In this document: positions 35,153 through 44,061 of the stretch, in pieces
How positions within the stretch are numbered: position 1 is the stretch's first letter
Layout: the number at the start of each line of letters is the position of its first letter
From: Actinoplanes sp. NBC_00393
GTDB taxonomy: Bacteria; Actinomycetota; Actinomycetes; Mycobacteriales; Micromonosporaceae
Length of the DNA stretch: 64,000 nt
Direction of reading: 5' to 3'
NCBI RefSeq assembly: GCF_036053395.1
Contig: NZ_CP107942.1
Coordinates: 1,454,501-1,518,500, forward strand
The notes under the pieces: model-generated
What the model saw: the letters and a program-made list of their open reading frames with translations, nothing else
Databases searched by the model: none
What the model was told of the DNA's origin: nothing
Translations under genes and position numbers: made by a program

Positions 35153-36223
35153 TCACCATCCGAACTCGTACACCGTGGTCGACTCGTAGGTCTGGCCGGG
35201 GCGCAGCTCCGTGGTGGGGAACTGCGGGTGGTTGGGGGAGTCCGGGAAGTGCTGGGTCTCCAGGGCGAGGCCGTCGCCCTGGCGGTACAGGTGGCCGCTG
35301 GCTCCGGCGAACGTGCCGGTCAGGAAGTTGCCGGAGTAGAACTGCATACCGGGCTCGGTGGTGTGCACGGTCAGGCTTCGGCCGGTGCCGGGCTCGGCGA
35401 CGTGGGCGACGACCCGCAGGCCGGCTTCCGGGTTGTTGAGCACCCAGTTGTGGTCGTATCCGCTGCCGTAGCGCAGCTGGGTGTGGTCCTCGCGGATGCG
35501 CTCGCCGATCGCGGTGGGAGTACGGAAGTCCAGCGGCGTGCCGTCCACCGGGGCGATCTCGCCGGTCGGGATGAGAGTGGCGTCGACCGGCGTGAAAGCG
35601 TCGGCGTCGATGCGCAGCACGTGGTCGTACACGTTGCCGGAGCCGTCACCGGCCAGGTTGAAGTAGCTGTGGTTGGTCAGGTTGACCACGGTCGCCGTGT
35701 CGGTGGTGGCCCGGTAGTCGATCCGCAGGCCGTTGTCGGCGGTGAGGCGGTAGGTGACCGTCACCCACAGCGTGCCCGGGAAGCCCTGGTCGCCGTCGGG
35801 GCTGACGTGGTGGAGCACCAGCGCGCCGTCGTCGGTGACCGTGGCCTCCCAGATCCGCTGGTCGAAGCCGGGCGTGCCGCCGTGCAGGCTGTTCGGACCG
35901 TCGTTGACCGGCACCTGGACCGCCAGCCCGTCGATGGTGAACTGTCCCTTGGCGATCCGGTTGCCGTACCGGCCGATGATCGCCCCGAAGTACGGGCCGG
36001 GGTTGTCCAGGTAGCCCTGGATCGAGGCGAAGCCGAGCGCCACGTTCGCGGTGTTGCCGCCCCGGTCCGGCACCTCGATCGACTGCACGATCCCGCCGTA
36101 GGTGAGGACGCTGACCCGCAGGCCGCTGCCGTTGCTGAGGGTGTACCGGTCGACCGCGCCGGCCGGGGTGGAACCCCACGCCTCCTGAGCGACGGAAACG
36201 GCATCCAGCGACATGACCGACAT
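35153..36223 (-). CDS. galM: Aldose 1-epimerase (galactose mutarotase)
   Basis: A 356-residue cytosolic enzyme interconverting alpha and beta anomers of aldoses. Family motifs are present: IIGRYGNRIAKGQF, NDGPNSLHGG with its catalytic-region His, NLTNHSYFNL with the second His, and the Glu-containing C-terminal LALETQHFPDSPNHPQF. ATG at 36223 lies three bases after GGGAG; an in-frame ATG at 36214 is the alternative. No signal peptide. Confidence 0.92.
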   Translation of the reverse strand: MSVMSLDAVSVAQEAWGSTPAGAVDRYTLSNGSGLRVSVLTYGGIVQSIEVPDRGGNTANVALGFASIQGYLDNPGPYFGAIIGRYGNRIAKGQFTIDGLAVQVPVNDGPNSLHGGTPGFDQRIWEATVTDDGALVLHHVSPDGDQGFPGTLWVTVTYRLTADNGLRIDYRATTDTATVVNLTNHSYFNLAGDGSGNVYDHVLRIDADAFTPVDATLIPTGEIAPVDGTPLDFRTPTAIGERIREDHTQLRYGSGYDHNWVLNNPEAGLRVVAHVAEPGTGRSLTVHTTEPGMQFYSGNFLTGTFAGASGHLYRQGDGLALETQHFPDSPNHPQFPTTELRPGQTYESTTVYEFGW

Positions 36224-36284
36224 CAACTCCCGACTTGATCGTTACGGTGCGTGGCGGGAAGCATACCGGCTCACCGATGTCCGA

Positions 36285-36716
36285 TCAGCCGGCTGCCCGC
36301 CTGACGAGATCGGCGATCCGCTTCTCGTCCGCAGCGGTCAGTTCGGTGATCGCGAAAGCGCTCGGCCACATGGTTCCCTCGTCGAGGTTCGCGATCTCCT
36401 CGAAGCCCAGCGTGGAATACCGCGTCTTGAACTTCGCCGCCGACTGGAAGAAGCACAGGACCTTGCCGTTCTTCGCATACGCCGGCATCCCGTAGTAGAG
36501 CTTCGGCGTCAACTCGGGTGCGCTGGCCCTGATGATGGCGTGGACCCGTTCCGCCAGGGCACGATCGGCCTCCGGCAACTCGCCGATCTTCGCTAGCACG
36601 GCGGCCTCGGGATCGGCCTTGCTCTTGCCGCGACGGGCCGCCTTCACCTCGGCGGCACGCTCCTTCATCGCGGCCTTCTCCTCGTCACTGAACGCCGCGG
36701 GTGTCTTCTCAGCCAT
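36285..36716 (-). CDS. DUF1801-like protein
   Basis: A 143-residue protein with a charged Lys/Glu-rich N-terminus (about 1-45) and a DUF1801-type domain (LAERVHAIIRASAPELTPKL, YYGMPAYAKNGKVLCFF, LGFEEI). The family resembles the frataxin-like YdhG fold; function is unsettled. ATG at 36716; ATG at 36725 would add three residues. Confidence 0.78.
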   Translation of the reverse strand: MAEKTPAAFSDEEKAAMKERAAEVKAARRGKSKADPEAAVLAKIGELPEADRALAERVHAIIRASAPELTPKLYYGMPAYAKNGKVLCFFQSAAKFKTRYSTLGFEEIANLDEGTMWPSAFAITELTAADEKRIADLVRRAAG

Positions 36717-36765
36717 GCGCTCCATGCTAGGAAGCCGGGCCGGAGCTGCGCTTCTTGAAAGCTGA

Positions 36766-37911
36766 TCAGAGTGCAGTCGCCTTGCCGATCACCGCGTTCG
36801 CCAGGAGGCGGTCGGCGAACGGCAGGCCCGCCCCGCGCAGCACGGTGCGGCGCAGCCAGCGCTGGGCGGGCGTGCGCGGGACGAACCAGCGGGTGCCGCG
36901 ACGGGCCCGGTCCTGGGTTGCGGTCACGAGAGGGCGCAGCGTCTGCTCGTACCCCAGAAAAGCCGCATCGATCGATGCGCGGCTGGTCAGCTCGCGCGCC
37001 AGCACGCTCGCGCCGGCCACCGCGAGCGAGGCGCCCTGCCCGGCCAGGAGCGAGACGGCGTACGCGGAATCGCCCAGCAGAACCACCCGGCTGCTGCTCC
37101 AGGCCGGGACGATCGCCTGCGCGACCTGGTCGTAGTAGACCTCGCCGGACGGCGGGCAGGCGGCCAGCGCCCGCGGCGCGATCCAGCCCAGGTCACCGTA
37201 TTCGTCGCGCAGCGCCGCACGGACGTCGGCGGGACGCGTGGGGTCGTCGGCCGGATGCACCGCGAAAACCGCCACCCGCCCGTCGCGCAAGCCGTAGAAC
37301 CCGAGCGTGTGGTGCAGCGTGTCGGTCATGCAGAACCGGCCGGCGACCTCGGCGTGCGCGACGGGATCGTCGAACGTGTACGCCGCCGTGTGGAAACCGA
37401 GGTAGTGGACGTGATCGCGTTCCGGGCCGAAGGTCAGGGCGCGGGTCGCCGAGTGGATGCCGTCGCAGCCGGCCAGCAGGTCGGCGGTGAGGGTCTCGCC
37501 GTTGTCCAGCGTGACGGTGACGCCGTCCGCCCGGTTGTCGATCGCCGTGAGTCTGCGGCCGTAACGGACGTCGACATCGCTGATCAGGGCCTGCTCCAGA
37601 TCGGGGCGCATGATGCTGACGACACGGCCGCCGGCGGCGCGGGCGAACTCGGAGTATTTCAGGCCGGCGCGGCGGCGGCCGGTGTCATCGCAGTAGGCGA
37701 GCTCGTCGACCCGGTAGCCGAGCTGCTGGATGCGGGGCAGCACGCCCATCGCCTCGGCGGCGTCGTAACCTGGACCGAAGAAGTCGATCATGTAGCCGCT
37801 GGGGTGCGGGCCGGGGGAGCGCTCGATCACGACGACCTCGACGCCGGCCGTGTCGAGCTGCCGGGCCAGGGCCAGACCGGCGATGCCGGCGCCGCAGACG
37901 ATCGCTCTCAT
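36766..37911 (-). CDS. FAD-dependent oxidoreductase (PHBH-like)
   Basis: A 381-residue flavoprotein. The FAD site is GAGIAGLALARQL near the N-terminus, the middle motif is LLAGCDGIHSATR, and the ribityl motif is VVLLGDSAYAVSLLAGQGAS. The pattern resembles TetX-like and aromatic hydroxylases. ATG at 37911 overlaps the TetR stop by four bases, so the two form a transcriptional unit and the enzyme's substrate is probably the TetR ligand. Low similarity to the 10005 enzyme. Confidence 0.87.
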   Translation of the reverse strand: MRAIVCGAGIAGLALARQLDTAGVEVVVIERSPGPHPSGYMIDFFGPGYDAAEAMGVLPRIQQLGYRVDELAYCDDTGRRRAGLKYSEFARAAGGRVVSIMRPDLEQALISDVDVRYGRRLTAIDNRADGVTVTLDNGETLTADLLAGCDGIHSATRALTFGPERDHVHYLGFHTAAYTFDDPVAHAEVAGRFCMTDTLHHTLGFYGLRDGRVAVFAVHPADDPTRPADVRAALRDEYGDLGWIAPRALAACPPSGEVYYDQVAQAIVPAWSSSRVVLLGDSAYAVSLLAGQGASLAVAGASVLARELTSRASIDAAFLGYEQTLRPLVTATQDRARRGTRWFVPRTPAQRWLRRTVLRGAGLPFADRLLANAVIGKATAL

Positions 37912-38468
37912 CGGGACCGGACCAGGCGGCGCAGGACGGTGGTGGTGTCGCCGCGCTCCGGGCCGAGCAGCGCGCGGTGCAGCATCACGCCGTCCACAGC
38001 GGCGGCGACCACGGCCGCGGTGGTCTCCGGGCCGGGCACGCCGTGGGCGGCGAGCCGGTCGGCCAGGTCGCGGCGGAAGTCGCGGATCACCTCGGCAAGC
38101 TGCTGCCGGAGTTGCTCGTCCCGGGTGGCCGCCAGGTACGCCTCGACCAGCAGCACCGAGGCCGGGTCGGTGCCGGTGTGCGGGTCGAGCGCCCGGAACA
38201 GCCGATCCACCGCGTCGGCGGCGCTGCGGGTGCCGGCCAACAGTGGCGTGACCTGCGCGGTGAGGGCGCGGGCGGTGTCCAGGGCGGCCTCGGTGAGCAG
38301 GGCCTGGACCGAGCGGAAGTGGTAGTGGACCAGGCCGGGCGCCACGCCGGCGCGCTCGGCCACCACCCGGGTGGTGGTGGCAGTCCACCCGCGCTCGACT
38401 ATCAGCTCGGATGCGGCGCGCAGCATGCGCTCCCGCACTTCACGGCCTCGTTCGGTCGCGGTCACCAT
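37908..38468 (-). CDS. TetR-family transcriptional regulator
   Basis: A 186-residue repressor with an N-terminal helix-turn-helix (MLRAASELIVERGWTATTTR, AGVAPGLVHYHF) and an all-helical ligand domain. ATG at 38468 with GGAGG seven to eight bases upstream. It precedes and overlaps the FAD oxidoreductase gene, and nested palindromes lie immediately upstream. Confidence 0.9.
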   Translation of the reverse strand: MVTATERGREVRERMLRAASELIVERGWTATTTRVVAERAGVAPGLVHYHFRSVQALLTEAALDTARALTAQVTPLLAGTRSAADAVDRLFRALDPHTGTDPASVLLVEAYLAATRDEQLRQQLAEVIRDFRRDLADRLAAHGVPGPETTAAVVAAAVDGVMLHRALLGPERGDTTTVLRRLVRSR

Positions 38469-38483
38469 GTGGTCGCCTCCCTG

Positions 38484-38520
38484 GTCGATCGTCCAGGCCA
38501 ATCGTATTGGGCAATCGACC
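38484..38520. promoter_or_regulatory. TetR operator region
   Basis: An inner palindrome CCAAT-CGT-ATTGG (38498-38510) sits inside outer arms GGTCGAT (38484-38490) and ATCGACC (38514-38520). It lies 16-52 bp upstream of tetR, as expected for autorepression. Confidence 0.6.
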
Positions 38521-38534
38521 AAACTCCAAACCCA

Positions 38535-38652
38535 GCTGACGGCCAGGGCTGCTTCGGCGGCCGGGAGGCAGCGCTGAGCGTCAGCTGGCGAACCTCGGCT
38601 GACGGCCAGGGCTGCTTCGGCGGCCGGGAGGCAGCGCTGAGCGTCAGCTGGC
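38535..38652. repeat. Array C: two 63-bp units of the B/C/F family
   Basis: CGGCTGACGGCCAGGGCTGC-type units start at 38535 and 38598, 63 bp apart and nearly identical. GCGTCAGCTG pairs with CGGCTGACGG through one G-T pair. The array ends one base before the hydrolase stop codon (38654-38656). Confidence 0.85.
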
Positions 38653-38653
38653 T

Positions 38654-39517
38654 TCAGCGGGTCAGGAGTTTGCGGATCTCCTGTGTCACCAGATCCGGGG
38701 CCTCCTCGGCCATGAAGTGGCCGCAGCTGACCGGCACGTGCCGCAGGTCCGGGGCCCAGGCCCGCCACCGGGCGGCGGCGTCGAAGCCGAGCATCGAACC
38801 CCAGTCCTGCTGCAGGACGGTGACCGGCATCGGCAGGACCCGGCCGGCCTCGCGGTCGGCGCGGTCGTGCTCGACGTCGATGCCGGCCGAAGCGCGGTAG
38901 TCGGCGACGATCGACGGGACAGCGTTCCGGCAAGCGTCCAGGTAGGCGGCGCGGACGTCCGGCGGGATGGCGGCAGGGTCGTTCGCCCAGAGGTCCAGGA
39001 AGTGGCCGAAGAACTCGTCGGCGGTCGCGGCGATCATGCGTTCCGGCAGGCCGGGCGGCTGGGCCATCAGGTACAGGTGAAAGCCGACGGCGGCGCTCGT
39101 CCCGTGCATCACGTCCCACATGTCCAGCGTCGGCAGCACGTCGAGCGACGCCAGGTGGGTGACGGTGTCCGGGTGGTCCATGGCGGTGCGGATCGCGACC
39201 AGCGCACCCCGGTCGTGGCCGGCCAGCGCGAACCGGTCGTGGCCCAGTCGCCGGGCCAACTCGACGATGTCGGCGCCCATGGTCCGCTTGCTGTAGGTGT
39301 CCGGGCCGTCCTCGGCCGGCTTGTCGCTGGCGCCGTAACCGCGCAGGTCCGGGCAGATCACCGTGTGGTCGGCGGCCAGGTCGGCGGCGACGTGCCGCCA
39401 CATCAGATGGCTCTGCGGGAAGCCGTGCAGCAGCACGATCGGGCTGCCGGAACCGGCGACGGCGGTGTGCAGTTCGACGCCCTCGGCGACGGGGACTCGC
39501 AGGTGTTCGAAGTTCAT
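38654..39517 (-). CDS. Alpha/beta hydrolase, haloacetate dehalogenase/epoxide hydrolase-like
   Basis: A 287-residue hydrolase. HGFPQS is the oxyanion region. The nucleophile elbow GHDRGA has Asp, as in fluoroacetate dehalogenases and epoxide hydrolases rather than Ser esterases. LRGYGASDKP and a C-terminal GHFMAEE with catalytic His complete the pattern. ATG at 39517. Divergent from the SARP regulator with 11-bp-spaced direct repeats between, so probably under its control. Confidence 0.88.
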   Translation of the reverse strand: MNFEHLRVPVAEGVELHTAVAGSGSPIVLLHGFPQSHLMWRHVAADLAADHTVICPDLRGYGASDKPAEDGPDTYSKRTMGADIVELARRLGHDRFALAGHDRGALVAIRTAMDHPDTVTHLASLDVLPTLDMWDVMHGTSAAVGFHLYLMAQPPGLPERMIAATADEFFGHFLDLWANDPAAIPPDVRAAYLDACRNAVPSIVADYRASAGIDVEHDRADREAGRVLPMPVTVLQQDWGSMLGFDAAARWRAWAPDLRHVPVSCGHFMAEEAPDLVTQEIRKLLTR

Positions 39518-39539
39518 GGGAGAAACTGTCGCGGGTCCG

Positions 39540-39558
39540 GATGAGCATTGGATGAGCA
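39540..39558. promoter_or_regulatory. SARP-type direct repeat
   Basis: GATGAGCA at 39540-39547 is repeated exactly at 39551-39558, an 11-bp step, the spacing used by SARP DNA-binding domains. It lies between the hydrolase and SARP starts. Confidence 0.5.
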
Positions 39559-39577
39559 CGGCGGTAGCGTGACCTGC

Positions 39578-41839
39578 GTGCGGATCCGGTTCGGTGTGCT
39601 GGGACCGGTGGCCGCCGAGGATCCGGCCGGCCGCCCGGTCGCGCTGAAGGGCCCGATGCATCGCGCGGTGCTGGCCCGGCTCTTGGTCGCCCGCGGTCGG
39701 GTCGTCCCGGTCACCGCCCTGGTCGACGATCTCTGGGTGGCGCCTCCGGACGGCGCGGTCGCCGCGGTCCGCACCTTCGTGGCGGCCCTGCGGCGCGCGC
39801 TGGAACCGGATCGGCCACCCAGGGCGCCGGCGGCTCTGCTCATCACCAAAGGCCCGGGGTACGCGCTGAAGCCCACAACCGGCGACGTGGACGCCTGGCG
39901 TTTCGAGCAGACCGCCGTCGACCCGTCCGCCACGCTCGCCCAGCTCACCGATGCACTGGCCGAGTGGCGCGGGTCGGCGTACGCGGACTTCCCGGACGCC
40001 GCCTGGGTCCGCCCCGAGCGTGCCCGCCTGACCGAACTGCGGCTGCACGCCGTCGAACGCCTGGCGAACGCCCGGCTCGAGGTGGGTCGCGCTGCCGAAG
40101 CGGTGCCCGACCTGGACGCGCACGTGGCCGAGCACCCGTGGCGGGAGGAGGGGTGGCGGCTGCTGGCGTTGGCGCTCTACCGGTCCGGGCGGCAGGCTGA
40201 TGCGCTCGCGGTGCTGCGCCGGGCCCGCACGCTGCTCGCCGGGCAGCTCGGGATCGATCCGGGTCCGGGTCTGCGCGAGCTGGAGAGCGACATCCTCCAG
40301 CAGAAGCCGCACCTCGATCACCCGGAGGCGGAAGCGGTCTGGGCGCGGGCCGCGGCGACGTACGACCGGGTGCTGCACGGCGGCGCCCGGCTGGAAGCGG
40401 CGGTCGGGCTGCTGCGGAACCTGGCGGTCGCCGGGCCGGAAGGGCTGGAGGCGGCCCGGGAGCAGCGGGCGGCAGCGGTCGCCGCTGCTGAGCAACTCAA
40501 CGATCCCGAATTGACGGCCCGGGTGATCGGCGCCTACGACGTGCCGGCCATCTGGACCCGGGTGGATGATCCGGCGCAGGCGGCCGCGGTGGTGGCCGCG
40601 GCTGAGCGTGCCCTGGCCGCGCTGCCTGCCGGGGCGCATCCGACGGCGCGGGCCCGGTTGCTGGCCACCGTCGCGGTCGAATCGCGAGGTGTCACCGATC
40701 CCCGGCCGTGGGAGTGCGCGGTGGAGGCCGAAGCGATCGCGCGGTCGCTCGACGATCCCGGGTTGCTGGTGTTCGCGCTCAACGGGGTGTTCCTGCAGAG
40801 CTGCCGCGGAACCGGGCAGTCGGGCCGGCGGGACGCGATCGGCGCGGAGATCGTCGCGGTTGCCGGGCGGCACGCGCTGGGGCCGGCGGAGGTCCTCGGC
40901 CACCTGATCAGGATGCAGGCCCAGGCAGCCGTGGCCTCGTTCGCCGAGGCCGACCGGCACGCGGCGGCGGCTGATGCCCTCGCGGCCAGGCATTCGTTAC
41001 CGCTGGTCGGCGTCTTCACGGAGTGGTACCGGGCGTTGCGGGCCGACATGACGGGTGGAGCGGCCGGTGAGGCTCTGTCGGCCGGCTTGGCGCCCGGTAC
41101 TGGTCCGCCAGCCGGCTTTGCGCTCGGTATGGCTCCGCCGGCCGGCTTTGCGCTCGGTATGGCTCCGCCGGCCGGCTTTGCGCTCGGTATGGCTCCGTCG
41201 GCCGGCGCAGCCCCGGTTCCGGGCGGGGCGGCGGAGGTCCCGGACGAATTGGCTCGCGTCGAGCAGGCTTACCGGGCGGCCGCGGCCCGCCTCGACAACG
41301 CCGGGATGCCCGGGATGCGGGACGGGCTGCTGTCTCTCGCGCTGCTCGGCGTCCGGCTGCGGCGCGGGCTGCCGTTGGTCGATGAAGGCGCCTGGGGTCC
41401 GTACGAAATGTGGGTCCGGCCCTTGCTCAGCCCGGGCGTCGCCCTGGGTGACCTGCCTGATCCGCCGCCCGGGCTGCTGGCCGAGGCGCTCTGGTGCCTG
41501 TTTGCGCAGGCCGCGGTGGATGCCGGTGATGGGGCGGCGATGCGCCGGGCCCAGCAGGCGCTGGGCCCGGCGGCCGGAGAATGGGCCGGTGCGGCCAGCG
41601 GGCTGCTGACTGTTGGCCCGGTCCGTGGCTTCCTCGACGCGATCGGCCGGCGCCTCGATGCGGTCGACCAGCGGCTCGATGCGGTTGACCAGCGGCTCGA
41701 TGCGGTCGACCGGCGGCTCGATGCGGTCGACCAGCGGCTCGGCGCGGTCGACCAGCGGCTCAGTCGGCCGGCGGGTCGGCGAGGGGCCAGCCACCCGCGG
41801 CCAGATGAGCCGACACCCGGACCACATCCTCCGGCGTAG
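39578..41839 (+). CDS. SARP/BTAD-family regulator with heptad-repeat C-terminus
   Basis: A 753-residue activator: OmpR-like winged helix (about 1-95, VLGPVAAEDPAGRPVALKGP), bacterial transcriptional activation domain (about 96-240) and a long TPR-like part without a P-loop. Two internal repeats stand out: a 10-residue unit FALGMAPPAG copied three times near 510-540, and five to six heptads RLDAVDQ (nt 41646-41760) forming a short coiled coil. Codon 474 is TTA (40997-40999), a hallmark of bldA-dependent regulators. GTG at 39578; GTG at 39569 would add three residues. Confidence 0.87.
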   Translation: MRIRFGVLGPVAAEDPAGRPVALKGPMHRAVLARLLVARGRVVPVTALVDDLWVAPPDGAVAAVRTFVAALRRALEPDRPPRAPAALLITKGPGYALKPTTGDVDAWRFEQTAVDPSATLAQLTDALAEWRGSAYADFPDAAWVRPERARLTELRLHAVERLANARLEVGRAAEAVPDLDAHVAEHPWREEGWRLLALALYRSGRQADALAVLRRARTLLAGQLGIDPGPGLRELESDILQQKPHLDHPEAEAVWARAAATYDRVLHGGARLEAAVGLLRNLAVAGPEGLEAAREQRAAAVAAAEQLNDPELTARVIGAYDVPAIWTRVDDPAQAAAVVAAAERALAALPAGAHPTARARLLATVAVESRGVTDPRPWECAVEAEAIARSLDDPGLLVFALNGVFLQSCRGTGQSGRRDAIGAEIVAVAGRHALGPAEVLGHLIRMQAQAAVASFAEADRHAAAADALAARHSLPLVGVFTEWYRALRADMTGGAAGEALSAGLAPGTGPPAGFALGMAPPAGFALGMAPPAGFALGMAPSAGAAPVPGGAAEVPDELARVEQAYRAAAARLDNAGMPGMRDGLLSLALLGVRLRRGLPLVDEGAWGPYEMWVRPLLSPGVALGDLPDPPPGLLAEALWCLFAQAAVDAGDGAAMRRAQQALGPAAGEWAGAASGLLTVGPVRGFLDAIGRRLDAVDQRLDAVDQRLDAVDRRLDAVDQRLGAVDQRLSRPAGRRGASHPRPDEPTPGPHPPA

Positions 41840-41863
41840 CCTGCTGCAGAACCGAGCTGTTGA

Positions 41864-41980
41864 TCATGCCTCGATGTCGTGCGAGGTGACCGGGTTGCGC
41901 CGGGAGTGATCGGTCAACCTCCGGGCGATCTTGCGGAATTCGTCCTCGGTCAGCTTGCGGTGGCGACGACGAGGGTCAGG
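41864..41980 (-). pseudogene. Possible remnant of a small gene
   Basis: One minus frame reads RKLTEDEFRKIARRLTDHSR followed by about 11 residues and a stop at 41864. This looks coding but has no start codon. In another frame just upstream, a GTG near 42003 begins a short hydrophobic peptide (MTETIVILTLVVATAS). Joined by a frameshift they could form a small membrane protein. No other gene is supported between 41840 and 42065. Confidence 0.3.
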
Positions 41981-42065
41981 ATCACAATGGTCTCGGTCAC
42001 GGGAACGGCGTTACCCGTAGAGGTTGCAGGCGTGCCCGAATGCCGAGAGTTAGGTCGCTCGACGT

Positions 42066-43715
42066 TCATCTATCCAGGCAGGCGTCCGGCAGCAGGAACC
42101 AGCGCAGCTTCTCGAAACCCAGGGGCAGATTCAGGCGTACGCCGTCAGCCGGCTCGGTTCTGCGGACAAGGATCCGGCGTGCCTCGTCGAGGTAACCGGC
42201 CAGAGCGTCCTCACCTGCGGTGGCCGTCGGCGCGATCGGCATCGACACTGTGCCGTCGTCGCACAGTCGCAGATCGGCGAGCCGGACCGGCGGCGGCACG
42301 TGCCGGACGTGCGTCCACCGCGCCGTCCGCGGGTCGAACCGGTAGTCGGGCAGCAGCCGGGCGCCGTACCGGGCGATCAGCGTGACCGCCTCGATCAGGA
42401 AATCGGCGACCGCGTCCGAGATGAAGTAGTTCAGGTTCAGCCGGGTCCAGCCCGGTTTGATGCCCTCCCAGCCGTCCAGGATCTCGCCGCGGAACTCGCG
42501 CGAGTGGGCCTCGTCGATGCCGAGCAGCCGATGCCCGTACGGGCCGGCGCACGAGCAGCCGCTGCGGGCCTGGATACCGAACAGGTCATTGAGCAGAGCG
42601 GCGACGAAGTTGTGATGCAGGTAGCGGTCGCCGGCGCGGATCTGGAACGACACGATCGACAGGCGGTCGGCGTCCAGGTCGCCGAGGATCTGGATGTTGC
42701 GCTCGGCGGTCCAGCGGTGGCGGGCGCGCTGCCAGAGTTCGCGTTCGCGGGCCTCGATGAGGTCGGTGCCGATGCTGTCCTTCACGGCGAAGACCAGGCC
42801 CGCGCGGATCGACTCGACGATCGCCGGGGTGCCGCCCTCCTCGCGGGCCACCGGATCCTGCAGGTAGCGGTGGCCGGTCGGGTCCACGTAGGCCACCGTG
42901 CCGCCGCCCGGCGTGACCGGGACCCGGTTCGTCATCAGGCGCCGGTCCACGACCAGCACGCCCGGGGTCTGCGGGCCGCCGGCGAACTTGTGCGGGGACA
43001 GGAAGACGGCGTCCTTGCCGGTCATCGAGATCGGCACGTACGGGCCGGCGGCGGCGTAGTCCCAAACCGAGAGAGCGCCGTGATCGCGCAGCACCCGGGA
43101 CACCGCGGCGGCGTCGGTCAGGATGCCGGTGACGTTGGAGGCCGCGGAGAAACTGCCGATGCGCAGCGGGCGGTCGGCGTAGGCGGTCAGCGCGCGGTCC
43201 AGGGCGGTCAGGTCGACGTGGCCGGTGTGGTCCGACTCGATCTCCACAACGTCGGCGATCGACTCGCGCCAGGGGAGTTCGTTGGAATGGTGCTCGTACG
43301 GGCCTACGAAGATCACCGGGCGGTCGTGGTGGGGGATTCGGGTGCTCAGGGCGTACCGATCATCCAGATTCTCCGGAATGCGCAGCCCGAGGATGCCGAC
43401 CAGCTTGGCCACCGCAGCCGTCGACCCGGACCCGCAGAAGATCACCACGTGCTCGGGGCCGGCGCCCACACTGCGGTGAATGATCGCCCGGGCCTCCTCC
43501 CGCAGCGCGCCGGTCTGCGCGCCGGTCGCGGACGCCTCGGTGTGCGTGTTCGCATAACCGGTCAGCACCTGCTCCCGGATGAAATCCTCGACGAAGTCGA
43601 GCGCCTGGCCGGAAGCCGTGTAGTCGGCGTAGGTCACCCGCCGCGCCCCGAACGGCCCGTCCAGCATCCGCCCGGCCCCGGCCAGCCCTTCCCGGATCCG
43701 CTCCAGCTTCCCCAT
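42066..43715 (-). CDS. Class V aminotransferase / cysteine desulfurase-like PLP enzyme
   Basis: A 549-residue PLP-dependent enzyme. The N-terminal pattern (YADYTASGQALDFVEDFI, YANTHTEASATG), the lysine K243 in FLSPHKFAGG that would hold PLP, and CSCAGPYGH place it in a long SufS-related subfamily with about 130 extra C-terminal residues. The substrate is not clear; desulfuration or beta-elimination is possible. ATG at 43715; a GTG at 43742 would add nine residues. Confidence 0.85.
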   Translation of the reverse strand: MGKLERIREGLAGAGRMLDGPFGARRVTYADYTASGQALDFVEDFIREQVLTGYANTHTEASATGAQTGALREEARAIIHRSVGAGPEHVVIFCGSGSTAAVAKLVGILGLRIPENLDDRYALSTRIPHHDRPVIFVGPYEHHSNELPWRESIADVVEIESDHTGHVDLTALDRALTAYADRPLRIGSFSAASNVTGILTDAAAVSRVLRDHGALSVWDYAAAGPYVPISMTGKDAVFLSPHKFAGGPQTPGVLVVDRRLMTNRVPVTPGGGTVAYVDPTGHRYLQDPVAREEGGTPAIVESIRAGLVFAVKDSIGTDLIEARERELWQRARHRWTAERNIQILGDLDADRLSIVSFQIRAGDRYLHHNFVAALLNDLFGIQARSGCSCAGPYGHRLLGIDEAHSREFRGEILDGWEGIKPGWTRLNLNYFISDAVADFLIEAVTLIARYGARLLPDYRFDPRTARWTHVRHVPPPVRLADLRLCDDGTVSMPIAPTATAGEDALAGYLDEARRILVRRTEPADGVRLNLPLGFEKLRWFLLPDACLDR

Positions 43716-43842
43716 CGCTCCACGGTGCCGCACGGTGTCCACCTGCGCTGTCGGTCATTCGGCCACCCCCCACCCTTGCCCGGCTCCCCGCCTCCACCGC
43801 AGTCAGCGGCCTCAGCTTCACCCGGCGCCGCCCCGCGCCGGC

Positions 43843-44008
43843 CGGTCTCGCCCCGGCCCGGTCTCGCCCCGGCCCGGTCTCGCCCCGGCCCGGTCTCGCC
43901 CCGGCCCGGTCTCGCCCCGGCCCGGTCTCGCCCCGGACCGCCTCGCCCCGGACCGCCTCGCCCCGGACCGCCTCGCCCCGGACCGCCTCCTCCCGGACCG
44001 CCTCCCCG
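43843..44008. repeat. 16-bp then 15-bp tandem repeats
   Basis: CGGTCTCGCCCCGGCC repeats at 16-bp steps from 43843, then the unit changes to GGACCGCCTCGCCCC at 15-bp steps to about 44008. On the minus strand GGGG/GGG tracts give quadruplex potential. The tract fills most of the 346-bp gap before the methyltransferase and ends about 50 bp from its start. No gene is supported in it. Confidence 0.85.
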
Positions 44009-44061
44009 CGCCGGTCCCTCCGGCCCCCGGTTGGCGGTTCCGGCTGCGGCCAGCAGTTACG

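Noticed and set aside
36355..36372. AGCGCT sequence as a fourth LacI operator
   Set aside because: It lies inside the DUF1801-like gene, lacks the flanking GGAGA/TCTCC symmetry and has no promoter.
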